A stretch of 64,000 nucleotides of DNA from Planococcus citri (GCF_950023065.1 NC_088680.1:18712559-18776558); one strand, 5' to 3'. Numbered from the stretch's first letter, positions 1-12,174 are shown. Program-made: numbers and translations. Notes: generated from the sequence alone by a model not told the origin.

Positions 1-570
1 TAAAATCAAAATCATCAAAATCATTTAAGGTGGATAAGACATCATCATCGCTGTCATCATTCAAACATTAGATTGAAAATTATTTTTCAAAAAAAAAAAA
101 ATGGAGAGATCAACTTAACGACTTTACAACAACATAAATCTACACTACAATGATCGTGAAAATGAAGCTTTTCAAAAAAATATAGAATGAGAAAAAATAC
201 ACACTCAGATGGTAGTGCATGTTAAAATCCAAATCATCAATATCATTAAAGGTGGAAAAAATATCATCATCGTGAGAACCTCAATTAAAAATTATTTTTC
301 AATCAGAAGGGAGGGGAGAAAATAAACTGAGATCAGTCGACTCGGAAAAAAAAATCATTAAAATATAAAAAACAAAACTAAAACTCATAATATTTCTCAA
401 AAATGAAAATAAAATAATGGAACAACAACTCAGATGGTAGTGCATGTTAAAATCAAAATCATCAATATCATTTAAGGTGGATAAAACATCATCATCGTTG
501 TCATCAATTCATCATTTTACGTATTAAATTAAAAATGATTGAAAAAAAAAACGAAAATTGTAGAATGAAA
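1..570. repeat. Tandem repeat, ~223-bp period, in lingerer intron
   Basis: Three successive copies of a block start near positions 1, 223 and 448. Each holds a TAAAATCAAAATCATCAA-type start, then AAGGTGGA and a CATCATCATCG run; copies 2 and 3 are preceded by CAGATGGTAGTGCATG. Periods are about 222 and 225 bp, and the first copy is cut by the window edge. The block lies in the lingerer intron left of the exon ending at 949. It is followed by a 16-C run at 589-604 and by unremarkable sequence to 948. Confidence 0.75.
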
Positions 571-948
571 TGTGAAAAACCAAGGATACCCCCCCCCCCC
601 CCCCGGTCAGAAAACTCACAACACTAGCAGCATTTTCAAAATTTTCAAACTACAACGAATTGAGAAGTTCAGATCAAAAAATTCAAATTTCCATTCCAAA
701 AAACTTTCCTCCATTTCTTCCATCATTCACATTCTGGAATCATTTAGGACCCCCTCTCTCCCTTTCAATCACCCATCAGCCAACTCACTTCTCTACAGCA
801 ATCCGATCGTCAGATATGTAATTTTCAATTTCACCACTTTCGATCACATTCAATCGTCATAAAAACCATCATTCCTACGATTCAGAACGCTTTCAAACAC
901 AAACAATCCCACCAACAAAGAGTTCTATCATTTAGCTGTCGTACTCAC

Positions 949-3900
949 CGGAGTCGTAGGTCCGTACGTCGATCCGCGAAACGTTTGCGAAACGCTAGTA
1001 GACTTTTGAAAGCTCTGAGGCTGTTGCTGCGATTGGTACGCTTCCGAGATACCGTACGGTAGCGAGGATACTTCGCTCGTACTCTTCAAATCCTGCATAG
1101 CCGGCGCCATTCTCGAATTAGTTATCGTCTGCGATGAATACACGCTATTGTCGTTCTGTAACGATGCGTCCGACGACAGCTGCACACATTCAAACAACTA
1201 TGAATTAGTATCGAGATGGAAACAAATCCTTTAGAAGTTCACCTACGTAGGTTGGTACTTACTTCGTTAGTTTGACTCAAAACCGAGGCAATGGTACTAG
1301 ATGGAAGATTCGGTTTGGGTTGCTGCGAGGCTTGGAACGAATTGATGGACGGTAGGTCACCGTGTTGGGGCGCGTTAGCTGCCACGCTTTGCGAGTACTT
1401 GTTAGACAAGGCCGCCGTGACGGAGGACTGATCGGCGCCGGAAGCCGTACCATCGAAGTTATCCGCTGCGTTGAAGTCCAACGCCGCGCTGAATTGTGCG
1501 TCTAAATATTTAATAGCGATCGAACCGTCCGCCGAAGGGATATCTACGGATCCGGGCATCACCTGTAAAACACATCAAGATATTAGCGTCTTTTCGTCCG
1601 ATTCCCCTTCTGTAGGTGAAGCTAGATGGCTTACTTTGGTGGGTGTTTCTTGTCTAGACGTAGGCCTTTGAGGCTTACTTCTCTGAGGTAACGAACCGTT
1701 CGTCTGCAGACCAACGTGCATCGAATTATAATTATTCATAACGTCGCTGAAGTTCGAAGACGTGTATTCGGCTGCGTAACAAAAAAAAAATGCTCATTAC
1801 AAATCATTCTCGATTATTTCACTTGAAACGAGTAGGTACCGATTGATTATCAATATCATCGACAACTTACAGCTTGTTCTGGAATAGGAAGCTGCCGTAC
1901 CGGTACCCGGAATCGACGACGGACTTTGATACGAAGCATTAGGCGACTGTTGGAACGTTTGCGAAGAGACCATAGCGTTGTACGTCGGCTGCGGTTGAGG
2001 CTGCTGAGACGCCGCCACCGATTGATACGTAGACTGCGAAACGCTGGCAAACGATTGCGTTACGGGCGACTTGAACGGCTGCTGAGGAGACGTAATAGAC
2101 GAATTATATATCACAGACGACGGCTGTTGTTGCGCTGGCGACGGTGTCTTGCCCGCCGATATTCCGGCCGGCTGTTGCGAAGGCTGCGGTACGGTCGACT
2201 GCGCTTGCTGTTGGGCCTGCTTCTGGCGATTCTCGCTGGCTTGTGCCGTTAACTGATTGAAGTATTGACGTTCGGCCGGCGTTAATTGATTAGTACCAGC
2301 GACCATCGATTGAATGGGCGCCTGAAATCAGCCAATATACCGATCGAGTTGAAATTACGTAGAAACAAAGAACTAGATTCGTAGAAGAAGAGAGGGTGAG
2401 AGCGGTGCAGGAATAGATTATGACAAAGGATGGGTCAGAATTCAATTATTTTGATGCGAAACCTCGGATCTGAGGAAACAATGAATTCAATTTTTACATC
2501 AAACTCGACATTTATTCTCAAAAATGGACATCCAAGGAACAGAGAAAGCATCGAAGTTTGAGACATTTTCATACAGGAGTTAAAATCAAAATTTTATAAG
2601 ACTCTTCGGTGCCAAATTAAGCTCTGAGGGGGAAAATAGAACTCAAAAATTTTCAAAATTTCAATTCGTAACTCGAAATATGAATTTTTTAAGAAATTGA
2701 TTTCAATTTCAGAATCTGACTTGATTTTCGTCATCGGTATCAGCATCCAAAAAGCATTACCAGCCCAGAGCTCGTACTCAATTTTTCAACAAAAAAAAAA
2801 AAATAGTAACTTCAGAACTTCCAAAAAAGTTACAAGACGTGAGCAAATCATTTGAATAAAAACACGAAAACAACCTCAACATATTTCTTTAAAAAAACAC
2901 TTGTTGGCAATTACTGAAGAAAATTTTACAATTTCCAATTTGGCAAAAAAGCTGCAGTGACAATCAATTTTGATTTTTTTTTTGTGCAAAAAGAAGACAA
3001 TGTTTAGTAATGTAGGATAAAAAGTCAAATTCTTGACAATTTTCAGATAAAAAAGCAAACTTTTTTAGCAATTTGTTAAAAACGAGAATTTTTGTTAATT
3101 TTTGGCCAAAAGCAATATCTACTTTTTGAAAATAACTGGTACTTTTTTGCTGAAAAAAAGCGAGACTTTTTTGCTTTTTTTTTGTACAAAAAAAGACTTA
3201 ATTTGGAAAACGAAGGCAAAAGAGAAAACGTTGACACTTTTGACAAAAATAATGGCTTTTTGGTCATTTTTGACCACAAAGCAAGATTATTGAGTAATTT
3301 TTTAAAAAAAATTGACTTCTGACTGGACATTTTCTTGAAGAGGAATCTTTTTCTAGCAATTTGGTAAAAAAATAATTTTTTTCAATTTTTGTTTAAAAAA
3401 AGTAACTTTTTTCAACTTTTTTGAAAAAAGTGACATTTGTTCAACATTTTTTTTAAAAAGTGACTTTTTACAAAAAGTAGGTAACTCTTTTTTGAAAAAT
3501 GTCGGTGAAGAGTGAGAAGTGATAATTTTGGCAAAAATAATGGCATTTGGTCATTTTTTGCCACAAAGCGAGATTATTGAGTAATTTTTGAAAAAAAATT
3601 TGTGTCCAAAAATTGGACTTTGGACAATTTTAAAAAAAAAATGAGATAGTGGACATTTTTTTGGAAAGGAAGATTTTTCTAGCAATTTGGTAAAAAAAAG
3701 AGAAATTTTCTCAATTTTTGTTAAAAAGTGACTCTTTTCAACTACATATTTGAAAAAAGTGACTTGTTCAACATTTTTTTTAAAAAAGTGACCTTTTTTC
3801 GATTTCTTTGAAAAAAAGTGCCTTTTTTCAAAAATGTTGATGAAGAGTGAGAAGTGACAATTTTGGCAAAAATCATGGCTTTTTGGTCATTTTCAACCAC

Positions 3901-6659
3901 AAAGCAAGATTATTGAGTAATTTTTGAAAAAAAAATTTGTGTCCAAAAAAACTAAGACTTTTTACAATTTTTTTCAAAAAGTGAGATAGTGGACATTTTT
4001 TTGGAAAGGAAGATTTTACTAGCAATTCGGTAAAAAAAGAGAAGTTTTCTCAATTTTCGTTTTAAAAAAGTGTGAATTTTTTCAACTTTTTTGGAAAAAA
4101 GTAAATTTTTTCAACTTTTTTGGAAAAAAGTGAATTTCTTCAACTTTTTTGAGAAACAGTGACTCTTTTTATGCAAAATGTTGAGGAAGAGTGAGAAGTG
4201 ACAATTTTGTCAACAATTAAGGCTTTCTGGCAATTTTTGGCCACAGAGCGAAACTAAGTGAGGCGTTATAATTTTATGCAACGAAGCGAGATCCAAAATT
4301 TTGAAAAATTGACCGAATACGAGCCCTGCCACAAAATCAAAGGAAATCATTCAGAAAAAAATATCAGCTCTTTTCTCCTTCATCCTTCCTCTTCCGGCTT
4401 CAATATTCTCGAGCATTGATGATTCTACAACCAGTACAACCACACATAACGGAACTGGTTCGTTAGCCAAACAAAAGAAGTGCGCATGCGCGCTCGTCTC
4501 AATGACTCACAACCGATCCGTTCTACTCAAAACATACTGCACGTGTCACCTACATAGCTATTAGCTACACAGGTGAAAAACATTCGATCATAATAACACA
4601 CAAGATTTGATTATTTTTCACCTAGAATCAAGAAAGAACCGAAAGAAAATTACTGAAAGAGGCAGGAGAACGAAAATCATCACTTCGGGTTTCAAAAATG
4701 GAGTTGGCCTTCATTTCTTCCCACCTGATGCAATATTTTTTCATTTTTTTGAAAGAAAAGCTCATCTAATTCTTAGATTACTTTGCCAAACATCTCGACT
4801 AAAATAAAACCTAGAACGGCGAAGTAACGATGCAGTTAATTTCATCATTCCCAGGGACTTGAAGAAAACCTAACGAAATATTGTAAATATCCAACGTTTA
4901 CAACTTTGAAATCTGATGAAATTATAGTACAGAATACAGATATCATCATTCACGTTAGCGAATGAAACAGTCGACGAAAAATTTCCCACCCCTTTCCAAT
5001 GACTCATCACTGGTAACCGAACATAATTTTCAAGGATTTAAAAACGATTAAACGTAGGTAAAATAAAAACAAACATAGAGAAACGTTCGACGATAATGAC
5101 TTTGATAACGTGAGGTAAAAATATGTTCGTATTTTTACGCGATCCGAGGTTTAAACTGTGATAAGGAAAACATCAACATTTACAACCATGTAATCGATAC
5201 ATCCACCATTAATCCCAAAAACGCGATCAGGAAAGATGAAGGCTTAGAGAAACTTACATTTGGCGAGGACTGCATCGACATCTGTAACGATAACGATTCT
5301 TCTTTAATCTCACTTTCGATAACGGGCGCTGAATCGGCAGTCTCAGGTTCAACAGTTGTGCTAGGAGTGAATACTTTACTATCGGCTAAAGACCCTGTGT
5401 ACTCTTCGTTATCCCAGTCTTCGGGCGAGGGGAATTCATCTGCGCGAGATAAACACACGTTAACATGTACCGTAGCGAGGAATAATTAGCAAACCGAGGT
5501 TTAATTAGAACGGGTTCGGATACGAACCGACTTTACTAATAGTATTCTCAGTTTCTGGATTATTCCAGGTATCGATATTTCTAGGGAAGCCACTACCTCC
5601 TCGATCATTATTATCTCTACTTTGAAACGTACGAGATGTACCGGGTCCGCGACCGCCTCTGGTGCCTCGGCCTCCTCTGCCCAGTCTGGAGGGTCCGTTC
5701 ATGACACGATCACCTCTGCCACGGAAATCTCTACCACTAGGTGCATTATTCGAGCTACCGTCTTCGGCGTTGCGTTCGTTTTCTTTGTTTTCACGTCCAC
5801 GCCCTGAACAAAAAAAAAGGTCTCCAAATTAGCGAACGATTCGGAGGGTAGTTCGATGACCGTAGACGATACTTACATTTGTTTCTATTGTAGGAACCTC
5901 GATCATTTGGCCTAGGACCGCTTCCTCGTCGGCCGCGATATCCACGGTTACTTTTATCGCTTTGGTTGGCGGCATTCGTTGACGTATCTTTATCCCATTC
6001 TTCGGAATTGTCGGTATTTTCTTTAAAATTATTTACAGCCGTGTCGTTTTTCGATGCGCTGGCAGCTCGATTCTTTTTCTTTTTAGTTGTCGTTGACCAG
6101 CCGTCCTGAAAACACACAGAGAAGTTTCAATATCCTACTCCGAAACAGGTGAATCGAGCAGAGTAACTCGAACGTACTGTTTTGCCTTCGAGTAAGTATG
6201 AAATAGCCGCTTCTTCGTTATTATCGCAATCGTATAAAGCTGTGACGATTTCATCTTCTGTTTTGCAAGTAACATCTCTAATCTGTGAAAAATACCATTA
6301 CCGGTTACAAATATCTAATACGATCGACTCGATCGATACACATCGTAGAAATAATTACTTTATCCAATTTTTCTTGTATTTCTCGCGACTGCGTTTCGCC
6401 TTTATCAGATATTAAAGATGCGAGTCTAATTTGATCAGGAGTTGGCTGCGAAAATATTCGATAAACAAACACATTACTCATCTCTGAGTTCGTATAACGC
6501 TAATTTGATTTTAATGTATTTAGAATTAGGTACCTGTTTTTTCTCCTTTTCTGTGTTTTTGACATTTTCTGTAATTGTGATCTGTTGTTTGGCAACAGAA
6601 GCTGTGTCTATTTTAACATTTTTGCTACTGCGTCCAGCAGCACGGTTCACCATGCTCAT
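949..6659 (-). CDS. lig: Lingerer / UBAP2-like protein, N-terminal 705 codons (gene continues left)
   Basis: UBA-domain, RGG-rich cytoplasmic RNA-binding protein of the UBAP2L/Lingerer family; in flies Lingerer acts with FMRP, Caprin and Rasputin in mRNA regulation and growth control. Ten coding exons join in frame on the minus strand: 6659-6534, 6445-6359, 6282-6178, 6105-5877, 5803-5537, 5439-5258, 2321-1871, 1771-1635, 1562-1263 and 1179-949. All have GT donors and AG acceptors. The UBA domain spans residues about 43-106, including IRLASLISDKGETQSREIQ and ALYDCDNNEEAAISYLLEG. An RGG/RG region follows at about 155-220 (RLGRGGRGTRGGRG). The conserved WDNEEYTGSLADSKVFTPS block lies in exon 6. 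Exons 7-10 are Gln/Ser/Pro-rich, and exon 9 begins with VMPGSVDIP, which fits the VEMPG motif of UBAP2L. The start is ATG 6659, with another in-frame ATG two codons on. The exon 5 donor ATTA|GTAAAG is chosen because it alone keeps the frame into exon 6. The C-terminus is outside the window. Confidence 0.93.
2322..5257 (-). other. lingerer intron 6, largely degenerate repeats
   Basis: The largest lingerer intron seen, 2,936 bp. From about 2580 to 4270 it is T/A-rich and made of diverged copies of a block containing AATGGCTTTTTGGTCATTT and then GAGATTATTGAGTAATTTT. Block anchors are near 3246, 3533, 3867 and 4211, so the period is roughly 290-345 bp. Between anchors are short TTTTTTCAACTTTTTTGAAAAAAGTGAC iterations, given here only as a description of the pattern. 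The remainder, 4300-5257, has no coding exon I can support; several short ORFs there look random. Confidence 0.6.
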
Positions 6660-7450
6660 TGTGTGACAAACACCCACTATGTACAAATGTATTTACAGTA
6701 CTATAAAACCTGAAATACACACCAAACATACCGAATTACATTCGAGCTACGATAACGAAACCGTACACGATTACACTAACTAATCAAATATCGTTAATTC
6801 GTAGGCTTACGAGCCTAACTCTCGATTCGAATTATTCTTAGTAAGCGATAAACAAGGTTTACTAGGAAGAGACGATGTGTTATCACCATTTATACTATGC
6901 TATTACGGCCGTGATTATTCGTGTGCCATTTCCATAAACACTTCTATGACTTAACAAAGAACGAGTATACGCGGCACATACGATATCTACGTTGCATCAC
7001 TATTCGTACCGGTAAATCGGATATTTATACGGAAATTTAATTATCGCCGCTGAATACCGCCATTTTAAAATAATTTAGCCGGATATTTAATAAACATGTG
7101 CGACGCCATTAATAATAATAACAGAGAGAATGACGAATCGTGAGTGAAAAGTGCACCTTTACCTGACGACGAGAATTTCTACAGATACGATAATTTGATC
7201 ATAGAACCGATTTATTCATAACTAACAACGGAATTAATCGAACATGTCGTAATAAATTAATAAAACCAAGAAATTTAATAATAACATACCTACCTCAGAA
7301 CGACATGGAGATTATAAGACTTTCGTCATGTGATCAAACAAAACAAAAAAGTTAATTCACATCCCACGTGTTACGAACGTATACTGGATAGTGGCATCCG
7401 GTCGCGCGAAATGGTGACGTTACCGAAAACGTGACGTTGGATTTATTCGT
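6660..7450 (-). promoter_or_regulatory. lingerer 5' leader and probable promoter region
   Basis: Upstream of the lingerer start codon the minus strand has an acceptor-like TTTGTACATAG about 25 bases before the ATG. A strong donor-like CTGAG|GTAGGTATG has its GT at 7293-7292. Together they suggest a 5'UTR intron of about 0.6 kb. Beyond it, 7363-7440 is locally richer in CG and contains CACGTG (7366) and two TGACGTT half-sites near 7413 and 7431. Promoter assignment is inferred from position and composition; no TATA box is evident. Confidence 0.4.
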
Positions 7451-8778
7451 TTTTTTCTTTTTTTATTCGTATTTTTCGATTTATTTCGAATTATTTTGTA
7501 ATTAAATGATATTATTAATTCGAAAAATACATTAATTAATCATTTGAAAGCGAACTATCGCAGTTATAATCAAGATTTAACATTTTGTCTTGTTGTCGTT
7601 TCATTCGATAATCAAAATATAGGTAAACGTTCACCTACCTAACTATTCGAAAATCACAGAAAATTTTCTGAGAAATTTTTCGGAAAATACCGGAACCGAG
7701 TTTTCCGGCAAAAAAGCTGATCAACAAGCTTTTTCCCATTTTCCTCTCCGCAAGTACATTATTTTCCCGCTAAAAAGCTCGTACACTTAGGAAGAAAGCG
7801 TCTTTCCAAGTATCGATTTTGTCTGGAAAAGAGGTTCTTACTTCTTTTTGTGAAATCAAATTAGGCTGACTCAATTTCACGTTCCCCTCTTTTAAATAAA
7901 ATGTAAATGAAATAATAATAATAATGAAGGAGGCAGGGCAGAAAAATACCTCGCGAGTTACGAGCTTTTCGAAGCATGACAACTCGAGAGCTTGAAATGA
8001 AACTATCTATTTCTACGTTTCGCCAACATTAGGATATTTTTATTCTGGCAGAAGCAAAGTAATACAGTTAGTTTGGGCCGCGTCATTATGAAATTTAACA
8101 GCGTGACGCCGTCTCTTAGCTCTTACATATCATCTTATTATCCTAAGACAAAAATGATTCTGAGAATTGGAAAATGGAAGAAAGAATTATCGTCATTAGA
8201 GTATTTATCGTATTTCAAGATTAAAACCATCAAACGGTATTTTTGAAATGTCAATACTCAATAGTGATTCATGCAGGAAATGAGATCTATTAACAATACG
8301 ATATTGGAGTGATTGTTTTCCGACCTTTCAACTTTTTTTTAAAGGAAAGGTGGAAACGTATCTGGCCAGTATTTTGTTAGAAAAATTCTTCGAAGTTCGA
8401 ATTACGACGTGATGCCTTCATTTTTCAAAGTAGACAGCTCAATTGTCATTCACACATTCATCGTTATTGAACTGCGAGTAGATAAATATTAATCCATTCA
8501 GTGTTACATTTTTCACGAATCCTGTATCGCTGTAAAAGGAAGAATAAGGGGGAAAAAGACATGTAAACATAGTTAATCATTTTTATTTCTGTTGTTATAA
8601 AACAAAACAAAAAAAAACTGGCAAGATTTTATAAAACTGATAAAATTAAGTCAATTATTCACTTTTTAAAGCATATGAACTTTAAAATAAAGGTATTAAA
8701 TTTTGCTGATGAATTCATTTCAAACAGATATGAATTCAACAAGAAATTCATGTCGAGTATCTTGTATGTATAATATAA
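7451..8778. other. Intergenic, no gene seen
   Basis: AT-rich intergenic DNA without a supported gene. Short ORFs (for example 7770-7982 minus) lack any family resemblance or splice context. There is no clear repeat until the inverted-repeat element at 8779. Confidence 0.5.
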
Positions 8779-9345
8779 TTAGAGCTCGGATTTTTATGAT
8801 TTGTCATATTTTTATTCATCGCAGAAGATCGCGCATATCCTATGGATTTTTGTGAATCATACAATTCTGAGTATAATGAGCCCAACTTGTTAGTGCATAT
8901 TTTGCATATTTTAGACATTTTTAGCGCATATTCGTCATATTTTGGCCATTTTCTCCATTTTTCAGTCATATTTTGGAAATTTTGGCCAAAACATCGGTTT
9001 TTGGTAAGGTATTTTTCATTAAAAATCGAAAAACTCTGGAAAAAAATTGAAAAAATTATTTTTTAATTTTTTAACTACGTTGAGGCGATTTGTATGCTGA
9101 CCTAAAATTGATTATTCAAAGTAAAATTGAAGACTTGTACCTATTTTTTTTTTGAATTTCTCAATTTTCTAGCCTTCTCTTCACCTTTAAAATGAAAAAT
9201 CCTTTCTATAGATACCCATATTGATGTTGCATAAAAGTGCATATTTTGATGGACAAGGGCTTATTTTGTCATAATTTGATCAAAATAAGTGCATATTTTA
9301 TGCGCATAAAATGATTTTTTGAGCGCATAAAAATCTGAGCTCTAA
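8779..9345. mobile_element. Miniature inverted-repeat element (TTAGAGCTC ends), 567 bp
   Basis: The left end TTAGAGCTCGGATTTTTATG is matched in inverted orientation by the right end CATAAAAATCTGAGCTCTAA, with one mismatch in 20. Flanks carry a 6-bp direct repeat ATATAA at 8773-8778 and 9346-9351, a plausible target duplication, though both flanks are AT-rich. The interior repeats GCATATTTT/CATATTTTGG motifs near both ends (8898-8985 and 9238-9300) and has no transposase ORF. I infer a non-autonomous DNA transposon; the superfamily is not certain. Confidence 0.72.
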
Positions 9346-9518
9346 ATATAATTGTTCACCTAATTGGTACTCACATGATCTTATTTTATTCACCTAACCA
9401 CTGCAAATACAAACTCATACTGAAATTAGCCTGAAAAAACCAAAGAAATTAATTAAAAATGAAAACAATTTAGAAATGCACTCATTATACGATAAATAAT
9501 TATTAAAAAGCACTGTAA

Positions 9519-12174
9519 ATGTGCAGTTGTGCGAATGTGCAGTCGTGCGAATGTGCAGTTGTGCGAATGTGCAGTTGTGCAGTGGTGCAAACTTGCAGTC
9601 TTGCAAACATGCAGTCGTGCAAATGTGCAGTTGTGCAGTCATGCAAACGTGCAGTCTTGCAAACTTGCAGTCATGCAAACGTGCAGTCTTGCAAACGTGC
9701 AGTCGTGCAGATGTGCAGACATGCAGACATGCAGTTGTTCAAACGTGCAAACATGCAGAAGTGCAGTCGTGCAAATGTGCAGTCGTTCAGATGTGCAGTC
9801 GTGCAGACGTGCAGTTGTGCAAACGTGCAGTCGTGCAGACGTGCAGTTGTGCAAACGTGCAGTTGTGCAGACGTGCAAACATGCAGTTGTGCAGACGTGC
9901 AGTTGTGCAAATAGGCAGTCGTGCAAAAGTGCAGTCGTGCAAACGTGCATGCGTGCAGATGTGCAGATGTGCAGAAGTGCAGTTGTTCAACCGTGCAAAC
10001 GTGCAGACGTGCAGTTGTGCAAGTCGTGCAAATGTGCAGTCGTGCAGTCGTGTGGTTGTGCAGACGTGCAGACGTGCAGTTGTGCAGATGTGTTGCCGTG
10101 CAGATGGGCAGACGTGCAGTCGTGCAGATGTGTAGATGTGCAGATGTGCGGTCGTGCAGTCATGAGGTCGTGCAGTCGTGCGGACGTAGACGTGCAGTCG
10201 TGCAGACACGCAGTCGTGCGGACGTGCGGTCGTGCAAACGTGCGGTCGTGCAAACGTGCGGTCGTGCAAACGTGCGGTCGTGCAAACGTGCGGTCGTGCA
10301 AACGTGCGGTCGTGCAAACGTGCGGTCGTGCAAACGTGCGGTCGTGCAAACGTGCGGTCGTGCAAACGTGCGGTCGTGCAAACGTGCGGTCGTGCAAACG
10401 TGCGGTCGTGCAAACGTGCGGTCGTGCAAACGTGCAGTCGTGCAAACGTGCAGTCGTGCAAACGTGCAGTCGTGCAAACGTGCAGTCGTGCAAACGTGCA
10501 GTCGTGCAAACGTGCAGTCGTGCAAACGTGCAGTCGTGCAAACGTGCAGTCGTGCAAACGTGCAGTCGTGCAAACGTGCAGTCGTGCAAACGTGCAGTCG
10601 TGCAAACGTGCAGTCGTGCAAACGTGCAGTCGTGCAAACGTGCAAACGTGCAGTCGTGCAAACGTGCAGTCGTGCAAACGTGCAGTCGTGCAAACGTGCA
10701 GTCGTGCAAACGTGCAGTCGTGCAAACGTGCAGTCGTGCAAACGTGCAGTCGTGCAAACGTGCAGTCGTGCAAACGTGCAGTCGTGCAAACGTGCAGTCG
10801 TGCGAACGTGCAGTCGTGCAAACGTGCAGTCGTGCAAACGTGCAGTCGTGCAAACGTGCGGTCGTGCAAACGTGCAGTTGTGCGAACGTGCAGTCGTGCG
10901 AATGTGCAGTCGTGCAGACTTGCAGTCGTGCAGATGTGCAGTCATGCGGACCTGCAGTCATGCGGACATGCAGACTTGCAGACGTGCAGCCGTGCAGCCG
11001 TGCAGATGTGCAGTTGTGCAGACGTACAGTCGTGCAGATGTGCAGCCGTGCAGCCGTGCAGTCGTGCAGATGTGCAGTCGTGCAGTCGTGCAGACGTGCA
11101 GTTGTGCAAACGTGCAGTTGTGCAGTCATGCAGTTGTTCAAACGTGCAAACGTGCAGTCGTGCAAATGTGCAGTCGTGCAAATGTGCAGTCATGCAAATG
11201 TGCAGTCATGCAAACATGCAGTCGTGCAAACGTGCAATTGTGCAGTTGTGCAAACGTGCAGTCGTGTAAACGTGCAGTTGTGCAAACGTGCAGTCGTGCA
11301 AACGTGCAGTTGTGCAAACGTGCAGTCGTGCAAACGTGCAGTCATGCAAACGTGCAGTTGTGCAAACGTGCAGTCGTGCAAACGTGCAGTCGTGCAAACG
11401 TGCAGTCGTGCAAACGTGCAGTCGTGCAAACGTGCAGTCGTGCAAATGTGCAGTCATGCAAACGTGCAGTTGTGCAAACGTGCAGTCGTGGAAACGTGCA
11501 AATGTGCAGGTGTGCAAATGTGCAGTCGTGCAAACGTGCAGTCGTGCAAATGTGCAAACATGCAGTCGTGTAGACATGCAGTCGTGCAGACGTGCGGTTG
11601 TGCAGACGTGCGGCTGTGCAGACGTGCGGCCGTGCAAATGTGCAGTCGTGCAAACGTGCAATCGTGCAAATGTGTGGTCGTGCAAACGTGCAGTCGTGCA
11701 AACGTGCAGTCGTGCAAATGTGCAGTCGTACAAACGTGCAGTTGTGCAAACGTGCAGTCGTGCAAACGTGCAGTTGTGCAAACGTGCAGTCGTGCAAACG
11801 TGCAGTCGTGCGAACGTGCAGTCGTGCAAACGTGCAGTCGTGCAAACGTGCAGTCGTGCGAACGTGCAGTCGTGCAGTCGTGTGGTTGTGCAGACGTGCA
11901 GACGTGCAGTTGTGCAGATGTGTTGCCGTGCAGATGGGCAGACGTGCAGTCGTGCAGACGTGCAGTCGTGTAGATGTGCAGACGTGTGGTCGTGCAGTCA
12001 TGAGGTCGTGCAGTCGTGCGGATGTAGACGTGCAGTCGTGCAGACGTGCAGTCGTGCAGACGTGCAGTCGTGCAGACGTGCAGTAATGCAAATGTGCAGG
12101 CGTGCAGTAATGCAAATGTGCAGGCGTGCAAATGTGCAGGCGTGCAAACGTGCAGGCGTGCAAACGTGCAGAAT
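9519..12174. repeat. Minisatellite of 8-bp GTGCANNN monomers (16-bp dimer unit)
   Basis: About 2.65 kb of head-to-tail 8-bp monomers, nearly all beginning GTGCA and alternating mainly GTGCAGTC and GTGCAAAC, so the working unit is the 16-mer GTGCAGTCGTGCAAAC. Three kinds of zone are visible. The flanks (9519-10220 and 10870-12174) are heterogeneous. The segment 10222-10435 is homogeneous GTGCGGTC/GTGCAAAC. The segment 10436-10860 is homogeneous GTGCAGTC/GTGCAAAC. Because 16 is not a multiple of 3 and the monomers rarely form stop codons, very long ORFs appear in all frames of both strands; these are a property of the repeat, not genes. Sharp edges fall into unrelated AT-rich DNA on both sides. 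Confidence 0.95.
10037..10200 (+). repeat. Higher-order segment duplicated at 11869-12050
   Basis: Within the satellite, an irregular run of variant monomers recurs about 1.83 kb downstream in the same order: GTGTGGTT, GTGCAGAC twice, GTGTTGCC, GTGCAGATGGGCAGAC, then CATGAGGTC and a CGGAYGTAGAC junction. The second copy covers about 11869-12050. The shared rare variants show that a block of at least 160 bp was copied as a unit. The second copy ends close to the right edge of the array. Confidence 0.85.

Noticed and set aside
572..862. 96-codon plus-strand ORF
   Set aside because: Lies in a lingerer intron, runs through a 16-C homopolymer, low-complexity product.
1926..2252. Arg-rich plus-strand ORF of 108 codons
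   Set aside because: Antisense shadow of the Gln-rich lingerer exon 7.
9529..11973. Very long Cys/Arg/Val-rich ORFs on both strands (up to 814 codons)
   Set aside because: They are translations of the 8-bp repeat in every frame; no start context, domain or codon bias, and all six frames are open alike.
9519..12174. Possible CRISPR-like or barcode array
   Set aside because: No constant repeat separated by unique spacers; monomers are contiguous 8-mers in an insect genome.
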